Source: Flexistipes sinusarabici DSM 4947 (GTDB lineage Bacteria; Chrysiogenota; Deferribacteres; Deferribacterales; Flexistipitaceae). From it: 64,000 nt of DNA. Shown here piece by piece: positions 43,729-53,461 of this stretch; the stretch's first letter is position 1; each line of letters starts with the position of its first letter. The position numbers and the translations under genes are program-made. Location of the stretch: NCBI RefSeq assembly GCF_000218625.1, contig NC_015672.1, positions 1,835,451 to 1,899,450 of the forward strand, read 5' to 3'. The notes below the pieces were generated by a model, which searched no databases, was not told where the DNA came from, and saw only the letters and a program-made list of their open reading frames with translations.

Positions 43729-45975
43729 TTATTTGTTTTTATCGGATTGCCTGCCGGCCAGCAGACGGGCATAAAATTCGTGCATTTTACCGGCAATTTC
43801 ATCTATTGAATAGTGTGAAGCAAAATCTTGGGCATTTTCAGAAAGTTTCATATACAGTTTTTTGTCGGTAAGTATATTTTCAAGCTTTTCCAGCCAAACC
43901 TTAGGATCTTCTTTAGTTTTATAACCGTTGAAATCATTCTGGACGACATCATCGATACCGCTCGACCTCACCGAAAGAACCGGCAATCCGGCGGACATGG
44001 CTTCCAGAATAACCATTCCTTGGGTTTCCGATTTTGATGTGAAAACAAAAAGATCGGCGGCTGAATAATAATATCCCATTTCGTCAGGCTCAACTGCTCC
44101 GGTCAAAAAAACCGTACTTCCAAGATTGAGAGTATCAATCTTATTTTCCAGTACGTCTCTGTACGGGCCTTCGCCAAGCATTATAAGCCTAAAATCAAAA
44201 TCTGCCTTCTCTTTTACAAAAGCGATAGTGTCAAGGAGAAAGTCAAGATTTTTCTCTTTGCCCAGCCTTGAAACCGTAACAAGTAAATACTCATTATCCG
44301 AAACATATCGTGATCTTATTTCCTCAGCTTTTGATTTATCTATAGATTCAAATTTTTTAAAATCAATGCCGGTGGGCAAGACAGTAATATGTGTTTTCAC
44401 TCCGACAGCACGGAGATACTCTTCGGCCGAATAAGTCGGAACAACTACCCCATCACATCTGTTTGCAAATTTTCTTACCATATAATGTGAAATAAGATTT
44501 CTAAACAACTTTCCGGGCAGCGGCACATAATGAGCATACAGCTCCAAACGCGTATGATATGTATAAACAAGCGGCACATTCATTTTTTTAGCCATATAAT
44601 ACCCTTTACGCCCCATCCAGAAAGGGTGGTGGACATGGATAATATCGGGATTGAAAATTTTCAGCCGTTTATATATCTTCCCTGAGAAAATATTGGCAAC
44701 GGGAAAATCTCTGAACTTACTGTAATGAAAAAGTGATTTAACTCTGTATACATCAGTCTTATCAGTTTTTTCCTCCTCTCCGTAGTCCGGAGCAAAAACA
44801 AGAACCCTGTTTCCCAGTTTTTTAAGTCCGGTTTTCAGCCGATGGATGGAAATAGGAACTCCGCCGATAAAAGGAAGATAATTATTTGTAAACATTGCCA
44901 CATTTATCTTTTTTCCGGTAAAAAGTTCCGGATCTATGTCAAAATCCTGATAATAATTTTTCTCCACAAAAACAGCATCGTAAAGCTTAACAGCAATAAG
45001 CAAAAACAGACACAGTATAAGCAGAAAATTCAGAAACCCCACATAAAAAAGCGAATGAATAAACAACCACAAATTTTCCAGCCGTTCAACAAAACCGCTT
45101 CTGGATGCCCCAATTCTTACCACTTCATAAGAAACCTTGTCTCCTGAGACATTAACCTTCAGAAAATGATAGAAACTTCTCTCATCATCCAGGACAAAGC
45201 CTCCGCCGCCGCCTGTAACGAGATAAGTGACACCGTTAATTTCTTTCATGTGATAAATTCCCAGGTTATCTGCAAAAACAGCATCCACATTAAAACGTGA
45301 AAAGGTATTTTGATAAAATTTGCGCCGGTCTTCTTCAGATATATAATCCGTCTCATTGCCGAATATTCCGGAGACATCTATCTCCAAAGGGGCTTTACAC
45401 ATAAAAACAAAAACTTTTTCATCTTTAAGTCCTGCCAGTTTATCCAAAAGCCATTTTTTCTGCCAAATAAAGGAAGTTTTTTTCGTAGTATCCAAAAAAA
45501 TAAAATGCGAACTGCCGGCTTTAAAACTGAAGTAATAAGGGCCGAAATATTCATAAAACTTAAAACTTCCGAAATCGCTGTACTCATTGACACCGAAAGT
45601 AAGAACATACGGAATATTAAGCATCTCCAGCCCGGAATAAATGGACCTGTATTTATCTTCTCCGCCGTCACTTACAGCATTGCCGACAGAAATCATAAAC
45701 GATGCTTCTGAAGAATTTATCCTCGGAACAATCTTTTTTTCAAAAACACCTATGGAATTATGGATATTTCCGATCACAGCAAAACTGAATGACTCTCTGC
45801 TGCCCAGCTTTTCTGTAATTTCTGAAATATTTTTTACATTGAGTGCTTCAAAATTGGTTTTAAAAAGATATAGATACCCTTTATAACCGACAAGCATGGC
45901 AATAATGAGAAGATCTATATAAAAGAAAATTTTAAGTTGAGACTTTTGAATCATCCTAATATTTTTAAATTTCAT
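43729..45975 (-). CDS. Degenerate metallophosphoesterase fused to a GT4 glycosyltransferase; 5' end replaced by IS
   Basis: About 735 native residues. After an N-terminal membrane anchor (KIFFYIDLLIIAMLVGYKGY) comes a calcineurin-like domain (about 45-290) whose metal motifs are altered (GNIHN for DxH, GNAVSDGG for GDxxD, GVNEY for GNHE). A second membrane helix (FLNFLLILCLFLLIAVKLYD) follows. The C-terminal GT4 domain starts at INVAMFTNNYLPFIGGVPISI and has the donor-site EAMSAGLPVLS with E-x7-E-like spacing. An IS5-type element (45939-47275) cut off the first eight codons. The current frame starts at ATG 45975 inside the IS and stays in frame, adding MKFKNIRMIQKSQ. Original role was probably membrane-linked glycan or lipid glycosylation. 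Confidence 0.85.
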   Translation of the reverse strand: MKFKNIRMIQKSQLKIFFYIDLLIIAMLVGYKGYLYLFKTNFEALNVKNISEITEKLGSRESFSFAVIGNIHNSIGVFEKKIVPRINSSEASFMISVGNAVSDGGEDKYRSIYSGLEMLNIPYVLTFGVNEYSDFGSFKFYEYFGPYYFSFKAGSSHFIFLDTTKKTSFIWQKKWLLDKLAGLKDEKVFVFMCKAPLEIDVSGIFGNETDYISEEDRRKFYQNTFSRFNVDAVFADNLGIYHMKEINGVTYLVTGGGGGFVLDDERSFYHFLKVNVSGDKVSYEVVRIGASRSGFVERLENLWLFIHSLFYVGFLNFLLILCLFLLIAVKLYDAVFVEKNYYQDFDIDPELFTGKKINVAMFTNNYLPFIGGVPISIHRLKTGLKKLGNRVLVFAPDYGEEEKTDKTDVYRVKSLFHYSKFRDFPVANIFSGKIYKRLKIFNPDIIHVHHPFWMGRKGYYMAKKMNVPLVYTYHTRLELYAHYVPLPGKLFRNLISHYMVRKFANRCDGVVVPTYSAEEYLRAVGVKTHITVLPTGIDFKKFESIDKSKAEEIRSRYVSDNEYLLVTVSRLGKEKNLDFLLDTIAFVKEKADFDFRLIMLGEGPYRDVLENKIDTLNLGSTVFLTGAVEPDEMGYYYSAADLFVFTSKSETQGMVILEAMSAGLPVLSVRSSGIDDVVQNDFNGYKTKEDPKVWLEKLENILTDKKLYMKLSENAQDFASHYSIDEIAGKMHEFYARLLAGRQSDKNK

Positions 45976-47275
45976 TAATTTTGCAGCTAAATTTGTTAAC
46001 TACCACTTTTTTAAACAACATTATCAGCAAAAACAAAGGTATTTGTTTGTTTAAATTGCCTCAAATTGTCCAAAATAGGTAATTTTGGACACACCTGTAT
46101 GGTTAAATCTTGTCAAATCATTCTTAAAGCACCCTTTCTCAGATTATATGCCATACAATGTATAGACAATTCCAGCCTAACCTTATCAATACCTATAAAT
46201 CGGCTACGAGTATAACCAAAATGAAGTTTAATCAATCCAATTGCCTGCTCAACGACATAACGAACCTTGCTTACTGCCTTGTTATGAAATTTCTGAAATC
46301 CTGTAAGTGGCTTATTCCGCGCTGCCTTATACATTATCATATCTGCATAGGTTCCTGATATGTCTTTGCGGTTAGATTCACTGCTGTAGCCTTTATCTGC
46401 ATATATTGCCGTTCCCTTAGGCAAATTAAGCTTTTGTAATAAAGGTGCCAAATTCCGCACCTCACTCTCTCTGGCACTCTTTACCATTTCTCCCAATATA
46501 TAACCGTCCGAATTTACACAGAAAAATTGTTTGTAGCCATAATACGCTCTATTACCCTTCTTTAACCAACTCGCATCAGTGTCCTTCGAATAACTTATGT
46601 TGCTTTCATTATTCCCTCCGGAACCACCACAGGAACTATCATTGTCATCATCTCCTTCATGCCGATCTTCTGCAATATCATTTACTACTTTACGGGGACG
46701 GCACGAGGACTCTACCAATGTCGCATCTATTATCGCTTCCTTCCTGCTTTTCACTATTAAATTTAATTCCGATAACTGCCTGTTTATCTCTGAAAATAAC
46801 TCGTCAAATATCTCCAATTCAAGTAATCTGCTCCGAAACCTGCTGATGGTACTGTGATCCGGAACTTCTCCGGATACACTTACTCCTACAAATCTTATTA
46901 CTGACAACCGATCCTTTAAGGCAAATTCAGCCTGAGGGTCACTCAGCTTTTCCCACGACTGTACTAAAAGTATTTTAAACAAAAGTAACGGGGAATAAGC
47001 TCTGCTGCCAGATGTGTTCTTAGTCCATCTGTATTTCTTATCAAGGATTGATTTTACTTTCTTCCAGTCTATAAGTGAATTTATCTTATCAAGATAAGTC
47101 GAATCATTAGTTTTAAAGTCTAACATTGAATCTAATACTGTGGGTTCTATGTACTTTTCCATAACAACTCCTTTTGTCTTTAATAAATAATACATATTAT
47201 CACATAATATCATAATAGTAAAGATAAAATATATTAACTTCAAATGTTTTCATTTTTTCTTGTGCAAAGGTTTCA
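45939..47275 (-). mobile_element. IS5-family element, copy 2 (1337 bp)
   Basis: Same element as 8854-10190. It is flanked by a 4-bp target duplication AGTT (45935-45938 and 47276-47279). The left end supplies a start codon for the truncated glycosyltransferase frame. Excision with one AGTT restores ATG AAA GGA AAG AAA CGC AAA CTT AAA in frame, showing the pre-insertion gene. Confidence 0.93.
46113..47162 (-). CDS. IS5-family DDE transposase, copy 2
   Basis: 349 residues from the ATG at 47162, one residue different from copy 1 (Thr for Ala near position 18). The DDE motifs are the same: IIDATLVES, YADKGYSS and YVVEQAIG. The near identity of the two copies indicates recent transposition. Confidence 0.93.
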   Translation of the reverse strand: MEKYIEPTVLDSMLDFKTNDSTYLDKINSLIDWKKVKSILDKKYRWTKNTSGSRAYSPLLLFKILLVQSWEKLSDPQAEFALKDRLSVIRFVGVSVSGEVPDHSTISRFRSRLLELEIFDELFSEINRQLSELNLIVKSRKEAIIDATLVESSCRPRKVVNDIAEDRHEGDDDNDSSCGGSGGNNESNISYSKDTDASWLKKGNRAYYGYKQFFCVNSDGYILGEMVKSARESEVRNLAPLLQKLNLPKGTAIYADKGYSSESNRKDISGTYADMIMYKAARNKPLTGFQKFHNKAVSKVRYVVEQAIGLIKLHFGYTRSRFIGIDKVRLELSIHCMAYNLRKGALRMI

Positions 47276-47298
47276 AGTTTGCGTTTCTTTCCTTTCAT
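47276..47298 (-). pseudogene. Displaced 5' end of the metallophosphoesterase/GT4 gene
   Basis: ATG at 47298 begins MKGKKRK and is cut by the IS after 23 bases. The ATG overlaps the stop of the upstream UPF0104 gene (ATGA), so the two genes were translationally coupled before the insertion. Confidence 0.8.
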
Positions 47299-48359
47299 CT
47301 CTTTTTACCTTTACGAAAAAGATCCCAATATAAAACAATCATTCCGATAAAAACGCCGAGATAAATTGTAAAGAACCTCCAGGCTACAGTAACAAGTGTT
47401 ATATCGCTTTGAGACACAAAATTTGAAAAAAGAACACTGTAAGCACCTTCTGCAACACCTGAAGCTCCGGGGGTAGGAGCAAAATACATTAAGAATGTAA
47501 TAACCACCTGCAGTCCCACAATATAGAAATAGCCGACAGCATAGCCCAGCTGCCATAAAATTATAGCAGAAAAAGTAAAGAGAGACATCAAAAACATAAA
47601 AGTAAAAAATATAGAAGACGCCACAAATTTTATGTCACCCTTTAAAAACCATGCAAGACTTTTGGAAAATAAAATAATCTGCTTTATCGATTTGAATTTA
47701 TACCTGCAAAATCGGGAGTAAGAGATAAAATGCATTTTACGCAAAAGCTTGAGAAAGAGATATACAATGCAGCAAATGTATCTTTTTTTAAAAACCACAA
47801 CATAAAATGCCAGAAAATATAAAGCCAGAATTATAAAAATATATGTATAAATATTATCGGTCAAAAATGAGGAAAACTGACCAGTTTTAGCAAAAATGAC
47901 TATAAGGGGTGCTGCGATAAATAAAAAAATAACAGCCAGAAATGTACGTATAAGGGTAGCAGCCGAAGCTTTACCCATGGGGACACCGTTTTTGGTAAGA
48001 TAAAAAATCTGTACAAATCCTCCGCCGGTTGCCAGAGGTGTTACATTGGAAATAAAAATATTTATAAACACCAATTTAAAAATATGCCTGAACTGTACCT
48101 TTTCATTTATACTTCTCAGCACAAAATACAGCCTCAAGCCGTCAAAAAGGAAATATAGTATTAATAAAATCAAAATATATGTCAGAAAATCAAATGAAAG
48201 CAGCTGTTTATCAAATACAAAACTATTACCGCCGATTTTCTTATATACAAAGTAGATGCTCAAAAAAGAAAGTCCCAGAAATAAAAGCAGAAACAGATAA
48301 AACTTAGCAAACCTTGTGGGTACAGCCAATAAACTTAAAATTCTCTCTCTGTATTTCAC
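47295..48359 (-). CDS. UPF0104/LPG-synthase-TM-like integral membrane protein
   Basis: 354 residues with about eight membrane helices. TPLATGGGFVQIFYLTKNGVP and YFAPTPGASGVAEGAYSVLF are signatures of the UPF0104/lysylphosphatidylglycerol-synthase transmembrane family (flippase-like). The family often sits beside glycosyltransferases, as here, and may flip or handle a lipid-linked product of the downstream GT4 protein. No soluble aminoacyltransferase domain is present. Start ATG at 48359 with AAGAGGG upstream. Confidence 0.85.
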   Translation of the reverse strand: MKYRERILSLLAVPTRFAKFYLFLLLFLGLSFLSIYFVYKKIGGNSFVFDKQLLSFDFLTYILILLILYFLFDGLRLYFVLRSINEKVQFRHIFKLVFINIFISNVTPLATGGGFVQIFYLTKNGVPMGKASAATLIRTFLAVIFLFIAAPLIVIFAKTGQFSSFLTDNIYTYIFIILALYFLAFYVVVFKKRYICCIVYLFLKLLRKMHFISYSRFCRYKFKSIKQIILFSKSLAWFLKGDIKFVASSIFFTFMFLMSLFTFSAIILWQLGYAVGYFYIVGLQVVITFLMYFAPTPGASGVAEGAYSVLFSNFVSQSDITLVTVAWRFFTIYLGVFIGMIVLYWDLFRKGKKR

Positions 48360-48650
48360 CGGTCCCTCTTAAAGTTGCAGTATTATACTTAAGAAAAAAG
48401 TTTTTTAAATATTTTTTTATTATTTGACATTTAAACTGCAGAGCCTAATATTTAGGTTAAAGTTTCCTGAATTTTTTAGATAGAGCAATTTTTGTCGCAA
48501 AGCGAAGAAAAGCAACGAAAAATGACTCAAGTTTCGCACTTTGTTATGTCATTGAAACTTGAAATCTGAGTGAAATAAATAGATTTTATATAATTCTAAT
48601 GTTTACAGACTACTGGTAAAATTATATTTCAATTTAAAAATGGAGGCACA
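48360..48650. other. Divergent intergenic region before thiG
   Basis: AT-rich region shared by the divergent UPF0104 gene and thiG. A TPP riboswitch was looked for and its conserved words (CTGAGA, ACCTGATCTGG, CGTAGGGA) are absent. A weak hairpin TTTTTGTCGCAAAG/CTTTGCGAC-like is not convincing. The thiG site GGAGG lies at 48642-48646. Confidence 0.4.
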
Positions 48651-49427
48651 ATGTTTCAGAACAAACTGGAAATAGCAGGCAGAACATTCCGGAGCAGGTT
48701 GATGATAGGCACAGGGAAATTTCCTTCCAATACCGTTATGAAAAATGCACTGGAGGCGAGCGGTGCGGAAATTATTACAGTGGCATTAAGACGTGTTGAT
48801 ATTCATAATCCGGAAGACAATATATTATCACATATTGATACCGATAAATATCTTCTGCTGCCCAACACCTCCGGAGCCAGAGATGCAGAAGAAGCTGTAA
48901 GATTGAGCAGACTGGCCAGAGCAGCCGGCTGTGAGCCATGGGTCAAATTGGAGGTAACACCTGACCCCAATTACCTTCTTCCCGACCCTGTGGAAACTTA
49001 CAAAGCTGCCGAGATTCTGGTAAAAGACGGATTTAACGTTTTGCCGTATATTAATGCCGATCCGGTGCTGGCAAAGCGGCTCGAAGATATAGGAACAGTA
49101 ACCGTAATGCCTCTGGGAGCACCAATAGGCAGTAATAAGGGATTAAAAACAGTGGAAAATATTAAAATTATTATAGAGCAGTCACAAATACCTGTTGTTG
49201 TTGATGCAGGTATAGGAAAAATAAGTCATGCCTGTGAAGCTTTTGAGCTTGGAGCTGATGCTGTGCTGGTGAACACTGCCATTGCCACAGCGGAGGATCC
49301 GGTTAATATGGCAAAAGCTTTTGGTTTAGCTGTTGAAGCGGTGTGCACGGCAATAAGTGCTGGTCAGCCCGCCGAGCAGGACAAAGCATCAGCATCAAGT
49401 CCGCTTACAGGTTTTTTAAGAGATTAA
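48651..49427 (+). CDS. thiG: Thiazole synthase
   Basis: 258 residues, a TIM-barrel enzyme that builds the thiazole phosphate of thiamine from DXP, dehydroglycine and ThiS-thiocarboxylate. Recognised from [26 protein letters not shown], the Schiff-base Lys region [18 protein letters not shown], and [33 protein letters not shown] (positions about 180-215). It is followed after 15 bp by thiH. thiS and thiF are not in the window. Confidence 0.96.
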   Translation: MFQNKLEIAGRTFRSRLMIGTGKFPSNTVMKNALEASGAEIITVALRRVDIHNPEDNILSHIDTDKYLLLPNTSGARDAEEAVRLSRLARAAGCEPWVKLEVTPDPNYLLPDPVETYKAAEILVKDGFNVLPYINADPVLAKRLEDIGTVTVMPLGAPIGSNKGLKTVENIKIIIEQSQIPVVVDAGIGKISHACEAFELGADAVLVNTAIATAEDPVNMAKAFGLAVEAVCTAISAGQPAEQDKASASSPLTGFLRD

Positions 49428-49442
49428 AAAGGAGAGTAAATA

Positions 49443-50567
49443 TTGAGTTTTTACAAAATCTTGCAGGAAAAATTTACGTGGGAAAGAATCAAAGACTTTA
49501 TTTATTCAAGAGAAAGCATACATGTGGAGAATGCTCTGTCAAAACCGGAAAAGTCCGCTGAAGATTTTGCCACTCTGCTGAGCCCTGCAGCTGAGAATTT
49601 TCTTGAAGAAATGGCGTCAACCGCAAGTAAAATAACAAGGCAGCGTTTTGGTAAAACAATAAAACTATATGCACCTATTTATCTTTCAAACGAATGTACC
49701 AATTCATGTGTATACTGCGGTTTTAACAGAAAAAATGATATCGAGCGAAAAACTCTGAGTTATAGTGAAATCGAAAAGGAAGCCACAATTATATCTTCTC
49801 AGGGGATACGCCATATACTTCTGGTTTCCGGGGAATCCCCGAATGTTGTGAATATGGAATATTTGAAAGAAGCTGTAAATATATGCAGGAAATACTTTTC
49901 ATCAATATCCATTGAAATATACCCTTTGTCTGAGGAAAATTATTACGAGCTTTATAAAGAAGGTGTAGACGGACTTACAATTTATCAGGAAACATATAAT
50001 GAAAAGACCTATTCACAGGTGCATCCTGCGGGGAAGAAACGCAATTATTTATGGAGGCTGGAATCACCGGAAAGAGGTGCCGATGCAGGGATAAGAACGA
50101 TCGGTATAGGTGCTCTGATGGGTCTGGAAGATTTCAGAACGGAAGAGTTTTTCGTGGGGATGCATGCAGATTATCTGATGAAAAATTACTGGAAAACACA
50201 TTTTACCATCTCATTCCCCAGAATCAGAAAAGCAGCCGGCAATTTCACTCCCCATCAGTTTATCAGCGATAAAAACCTGGTTCAATGTATGCTTGCCTTA
50301 AGAATTTTTAAAAATGATGCAGGACTAGTCATCTCCACAAGGGAATCATCAGAATTCAGGGATAACATTTTGCCGCTCGGTGTAACACAGATGAGTGCCG
50401 GTTCCAAAACAGAGCCCGGTGGCTATCATAATGAAAAGCATACAGGTGAGCAGTTTGAAGTGGAAGATGACAGGTCTGTAGCCGAATTCGTCCAATCATT
50501 GAAAGATAAAGGTTTTGACCCTGTAAACAAAGACTGGGACAGAGCTTTTCTGAACACGGCATCATGA
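49443..50567 (+). CDS. thiH: 2-iminoacetate synthase (radical SAM)
   Basis: 374 residues starting at TTG 49443 after GGAGAG. The radical-SAM cluster motif CTNSCVYCGFNRKN (CxxxCxxC, about residue 77-84) and the ThiH C-terminal region (MSAGSKTEPGGY, here split as MSAGSKTEPGG and YHNEKHTG) identify it. It cleaves tyrosine to give dehydroglycine for ThiG, the anaerobe-type pathway, in line with an anaerobic lifestyle. It overlaps the next gene by ATGA. Confidence 0.95.
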   Translation: MSFYKILQEKFTWERIKDFIYSRESIHVENALSKPEKSAEDFATLLSPAAENFLEEMASTASKITRQRFGKTIKLYAPIYLSNECTNSCVYCGFNRKNDIERKTLSYSEIEKEATIISSQGIRHILLVSGESPNVVNMEYLKEAVNICRKYFSSISIEIYPLSEENYYELYKEGVDGLTIYQETYNEKTYSQVHPAGKKRNYLWRLESPERGADAGIRTIGIGALMGLEDFRTEEFFVGMHADYLMKNYWKTHFTISFPRIRKAAGNFTPHQFISDKNLVQCMLALRIFKNDAGLVISTRESSEFRDNILPLGVTQMSAGSKTEPGGYHNEKHTGEQFEVEDDRSVAEFVQSLKDKGFDPVNKDWDRAFLNTAS

Positions 50568-51760
50568 ATACTCATACATTGAATATAACCGATACAGCTT
50601 ATGAAGGCTACGGTGTGGGCAGAATATCAGGAAAAACAGTCTTTGTTCCTTTTACCGTTCAAGGGGATAATGTCACCATAGACATTGTTGAGGAAAAAAA
50701 GAAATACTCCTTCGGCAGACTGCTGAAAATCAACAGCTATTCAGATCACCGCGGTGAAAAATACTGCCGGCATATCGGGGAATGCGGCAGCTGTCTTTTT
50801 GGACACATAAAGCATAACTCCCAGATAATAATAAAAAAACAGATTGTCAAAAATGCTTTCAGAAAACGTGAAGATTTCAAAATAGACAGTTTTCTTTCAA
50901 AAGAACCTTTGAATTATAGATTCAGAGTAAATATGAAAGTGAAAAACGGAAAAATCGGTTTTCTCAAGCCCAAAAGTCATGACATAGTCCCGGTGGAAGA
51001 ATGCCCGGTAATGAAACCTTCTTTAATGAATAAAATTAACGCACTAAAAGATCACACAGACAAAATCAAAGACGGGAAAATATATGTAATTGAAAATGAA
51101 GAAAGCAAAGCACTGCTGAAATCAGACTGTAATTTCAGTGACAGCACCAGAGAACAATTACTAAAAATATTTGACGGGATTTCATCACCAGCTGGCATAG
51201 AGGGTACAAAATGCATCCCTGTAAAAACTGCATTCGGAATATTTTATACCGGTTTCAACGGTTTTTCACAATCCAACAGATTTCTCACGGGTGATTTTCA
51301 AGAAACTGTCGCAGATATGATCCCGGAGGGCAGCCGTTTGCTGGAACTGTACGCCGGATCAGGATTTTTAACCCTGGCTGCGGCCGGGAAAGCAAAACAT
51401 ATAGACGCTTATGAAATATCCGGAGAATCAGTATCTCTGGCAAAAAAAGCTAAAATTCCCAACGCATGCTTTCAAAAGGAAGATGTAGACAAAAATATTC
51501 TCAGAATTTCAGTTTCATTTGATACAATCCTCGCCAATCCGGGCAGAAAAGGAATGGGAAAAAACGTAACAGAATTTATAAAACGAAATAAACCAGAAAG
51601 TTTCATCTATGTTTCCTGTAATCCTATGACAATGTCAAGGGACATCCAAAGAATTGGCGAGCACTACTATATGGATAAATTCTACCTTCTTGATATGTTC
51701 CCTGGAACATATCATATAGAATGCATAGCAAAATTGACTAAAAAGCAAAAAGTCAACTAA
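50564..51760 (+). CDS. 23S rRNA (uracil-C5)-methyltransferase, RlmD/TrmA family
   Basis: 398 residues. An N-terminal TRAM domain (about 1-55) is followed by a 4Fe-4S site CRHIGECGSC (C-x5-C-x2-C) with a further Cys in PVEECPVM. The methylase fold has LLELYAGSGFLTLAAAG (SAM loop, about 262) and the catalytic Cys in YVSCNPMTMSRDI. The usual DPPR motif reads ANPGRKG here. RlmD (m5U1939) is most likely; RlmC or TrmA cannot be excluded. Coupled to thiH, with which it shares no obvious pathway. Confidence 0.82.
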   Translation: MNTHTLNITDTAYEGYGVGRISGKTVFVPFTVQGDNVTIDIVEEKKKYSFGRLLKINSYSDHRGEKYCRHIGECGSCLFGHIKHNSQIIIKKQIVKNAFRKREDFKIDSFLSKEPLNYRFRVNMKVKNGKIGFLKPKSHDIVPVEECPVMKPSLMNKINALKDHTDKIKDGKIYVIENEESKALLKSDCNFSDSTREQLLKIFDGISSPAGIEGTKCIPVKTAFGIFYTGFNGFSQSNRFLTGDFQETVADMIPEGSRLLELYAGSGFLTLAAAGKAKHIDAYEISGESVSLAKKAKIPNACFQKEDVDKNILRISVSFDTILANPGRKGMGKNVTEFIKRNKPESFIYVSCNPMTMSRDIQRIGEHYYMDKFYLLDMFPGTYHIECIAKLTKKQKVN

Positions 51761-51871
51761 ATATTAAATCAGAAACCTTCTTTGCAATAAAATCACCCAA
51801 CTTAGAAATATAACGATATTTTGCTGATTTAAAACTTGATATTTTTATAACAATGTGCTAAGTAAAGCCTT

Positions 51872-52357
51872 ATGATTGAGAACGCAGGGGAGATAGTTCT
51901 CTCAAAAAACGTCAAGCTTTCAAAAATAAAATACAATGATATTTTAACACGAAGATTTTTTCTTCACCTTGACGGAAAAAGAAAAGTGTCCGATATAATA
52001 AGTAAACTTGGCATCAGTGACATCGATGCTGTGGAAATAATAAAGGACTTTTTAAAAAACAATTATGTCAGTGTAGTACATCCGTCTGACTTTGATCTTT
52101 CTGTATTGGGTATTTCTTCAAATGAGGCCAATAATTCCGAACGTCACAACAATCTGGAACTGGATGAAAATCTGAATGCCATTCTGAAGAAATATCTGGG
52201 CCCACTATCTGTTCCTGCCGTAAAAAAAGATCTTCTTTCCACAACAGACAAAATAATTTTTGGAGACAAACTTATATCATACACAAAATATATTACTGAT
52301 GAAGAAGATAAAGCAAGTTATTTAAATGAAATAAACAAATATTTACAAGGGGAGTAA
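51872..52357 (+). CDS. Hypothetical protein preceding a Cache-HAMP sensor
   Basis: 161 residues, soluble, no signal peptide. The first 70 residues (FFLHLDGKRKVSDIISKLGISD, split as FFLHLDGKRKVSDI and ISKLGISD, then AVEIIKDFLKNNYVSVV) look like a winged-helix module of the type that ends in a hydrophobic beta-hairpin, as in DUF4388/PqqD-like small domains. The C-terminal part contains LNAILKKYLGPLSVPAVKK and may bind a partner. Its stop is 1 bp before the sensor gene, so the two act together. Not recognised further. Confidence 0.6.
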   Translation: MIENAGEIVLSKNVKLSKIKYNDILTRRFFLHLDGKRKVSDIISKLGISDIDAVEIIKDFLKNNYVSVVHPSDFDLSVLGISSNEANNSERHNNLELDENLNAILKKYLGPLSVPAVKKDLLSTTDKIIFGDKLISYTKYITDEEDKASYLNEINKYLQGE

Positions 52358-52358
52358 A

Positions 52359-53453
52359 ATGGCTGAAAGTCAAGTGTCTAAAATGAATGAAATTGAAAAA
52401 TCAAAATTTTTTAGCGTAAAAGCTAAAATCCTTCTTATTTTCCTCATATCTTTCGGTATTATTATAGCTATCTGGGTTAGAACCTACAGTTATTTTTCAA
52501 AAAACATGATACAGAATACAGAAAAAATACTAACAGATACATCGAAGGATTTATCCAATTATCTTCAAACATGGATAAACTTTAATTTCAGACAGTTAAA
52601 TCTTTTGGCATCTATGGAAGAGTTTAAAAATATGAACCCTGCCCAGCAGAAAAAAATACTAAAAAAAATCCCTGAAAAATACCCCTGGGTATATTTGGCT
52701 TTTACCACTGATATCCGGGGCAACAATATAGCACGAAGTGATAATAATCCCTTAAAAGATTACAGTGACCGAAAATATGTTAAAGAAATAAGAGAGGGCA
52801 AACCCAGATCCTGGCAGAGACTAATAGGAAAAACCAGCGGCAAACCTGCTCTTGTTCTCTCTGTACCTATAAAAAGAGATAGCAGGAGAGTCGGTGTTTT
52901 AGCCGTAGCCATGACGTTGAAAGAAATCTCCCAATATGTGACAAACTGGTCACGTGGTAAAACCGGCTATGCCTTCTTGCTTGATAATAAAAACTACATT
53001 CTTGCCCATAAAAATCCTGCTTTTACCAGAAAAATGCAACAGTTGCCCTATAAATTAAAAAGCAAAGAAGGAGGAAACCTCTCCGGTTTTTACCATTTTA
53101 CCGACAAAACCGGCACCCAGTATGTGGCAAAAGTTGAAAAAACCGTATTTGACTGGAAACTTGTTGTGGCGCAGTCCAGCAAGGAGGCATATGCGCAGAT
53201 TATAAAAGTAAGAAACCTTATGCTGATTGCTGTAATAGTTATAATTCTTGTTGTTCTTCCCACAATATATCTTTTCACCAGAGCACTTGGAAATCAGATT
53301 ATCAAACTATCGGAGATTGCTGACAGCTTGAGCGACGGAGATCTCGGTGTTGAAAATAATATTAAAACCAATGATGAAATCGGGTTACTGGCAAACAGCA
53401 TGAGAAGACTGCAGCGCAGTCTGAAACTTGCAAAAGATATGCTGGAAAAATAA
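52359..53453 (+). CDS. Cache-HAMP membrane sensor without output domain
   Basis: 364 residues. TM1 (about 23-43) and TM2 (about 285-307) enclose a periplasmic double-Cache domain with WVYLAFTTDIRGN, YSDRKYVKEIREGKP and LSVPIKRDSRRVGVLAVAMTL. A HAMP domain follows (NQIIKLSEIADSLSDGDL, TNDEIGLLANSMRRLQ) and the protein stops right after it. Neither a methyl-accepting, kinase nor cyclase domain is present. The small upstream protein may be its signalling partner. The end is followed by a terminator-like hairpin, so the truncation looks natural. Confidence 0.85.
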   Translation: MAESQVSKMNEIEKSKFFSVKAKILLIFLISFGIIIAIWVRTYSYFSKNMIQNTEKILTDTSKDLSNYLQTWINFNFRQLNLLASMEEFKNMNPAQQKKILKKIPEKYPWVYLAFTTDIRGNNIARSDNNPLKDYSDRKYVKEIREGKPRSWQRLIGKTSGKPALVLSVPIKRDSRRVGVLAVAMTLKEISQYVTNWSRGKTGYAFLLDNKNYILAHKNPAFTRKMQQLPYKLKSKEGGNLSGFYHFTDKTGTQYVAKVEKTVFDWKLVVAQSSKEAYAQIIKVRNLMLIAVIVIILVVLPTIYLFTRALGNQIIKLSEIADSLSDGDLGVENNIKTNDEIGLLANSMRRLQRSLKLAKDMLEK

Positions 53454-53461
53454 AAATATTT

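Noticed and set aside
48360-48650. TPP riboswitch upstream of thiG
   Set aside because: The conserved THI-box words are not present; only a loose CTGAG occurs in AT-rich sequence.
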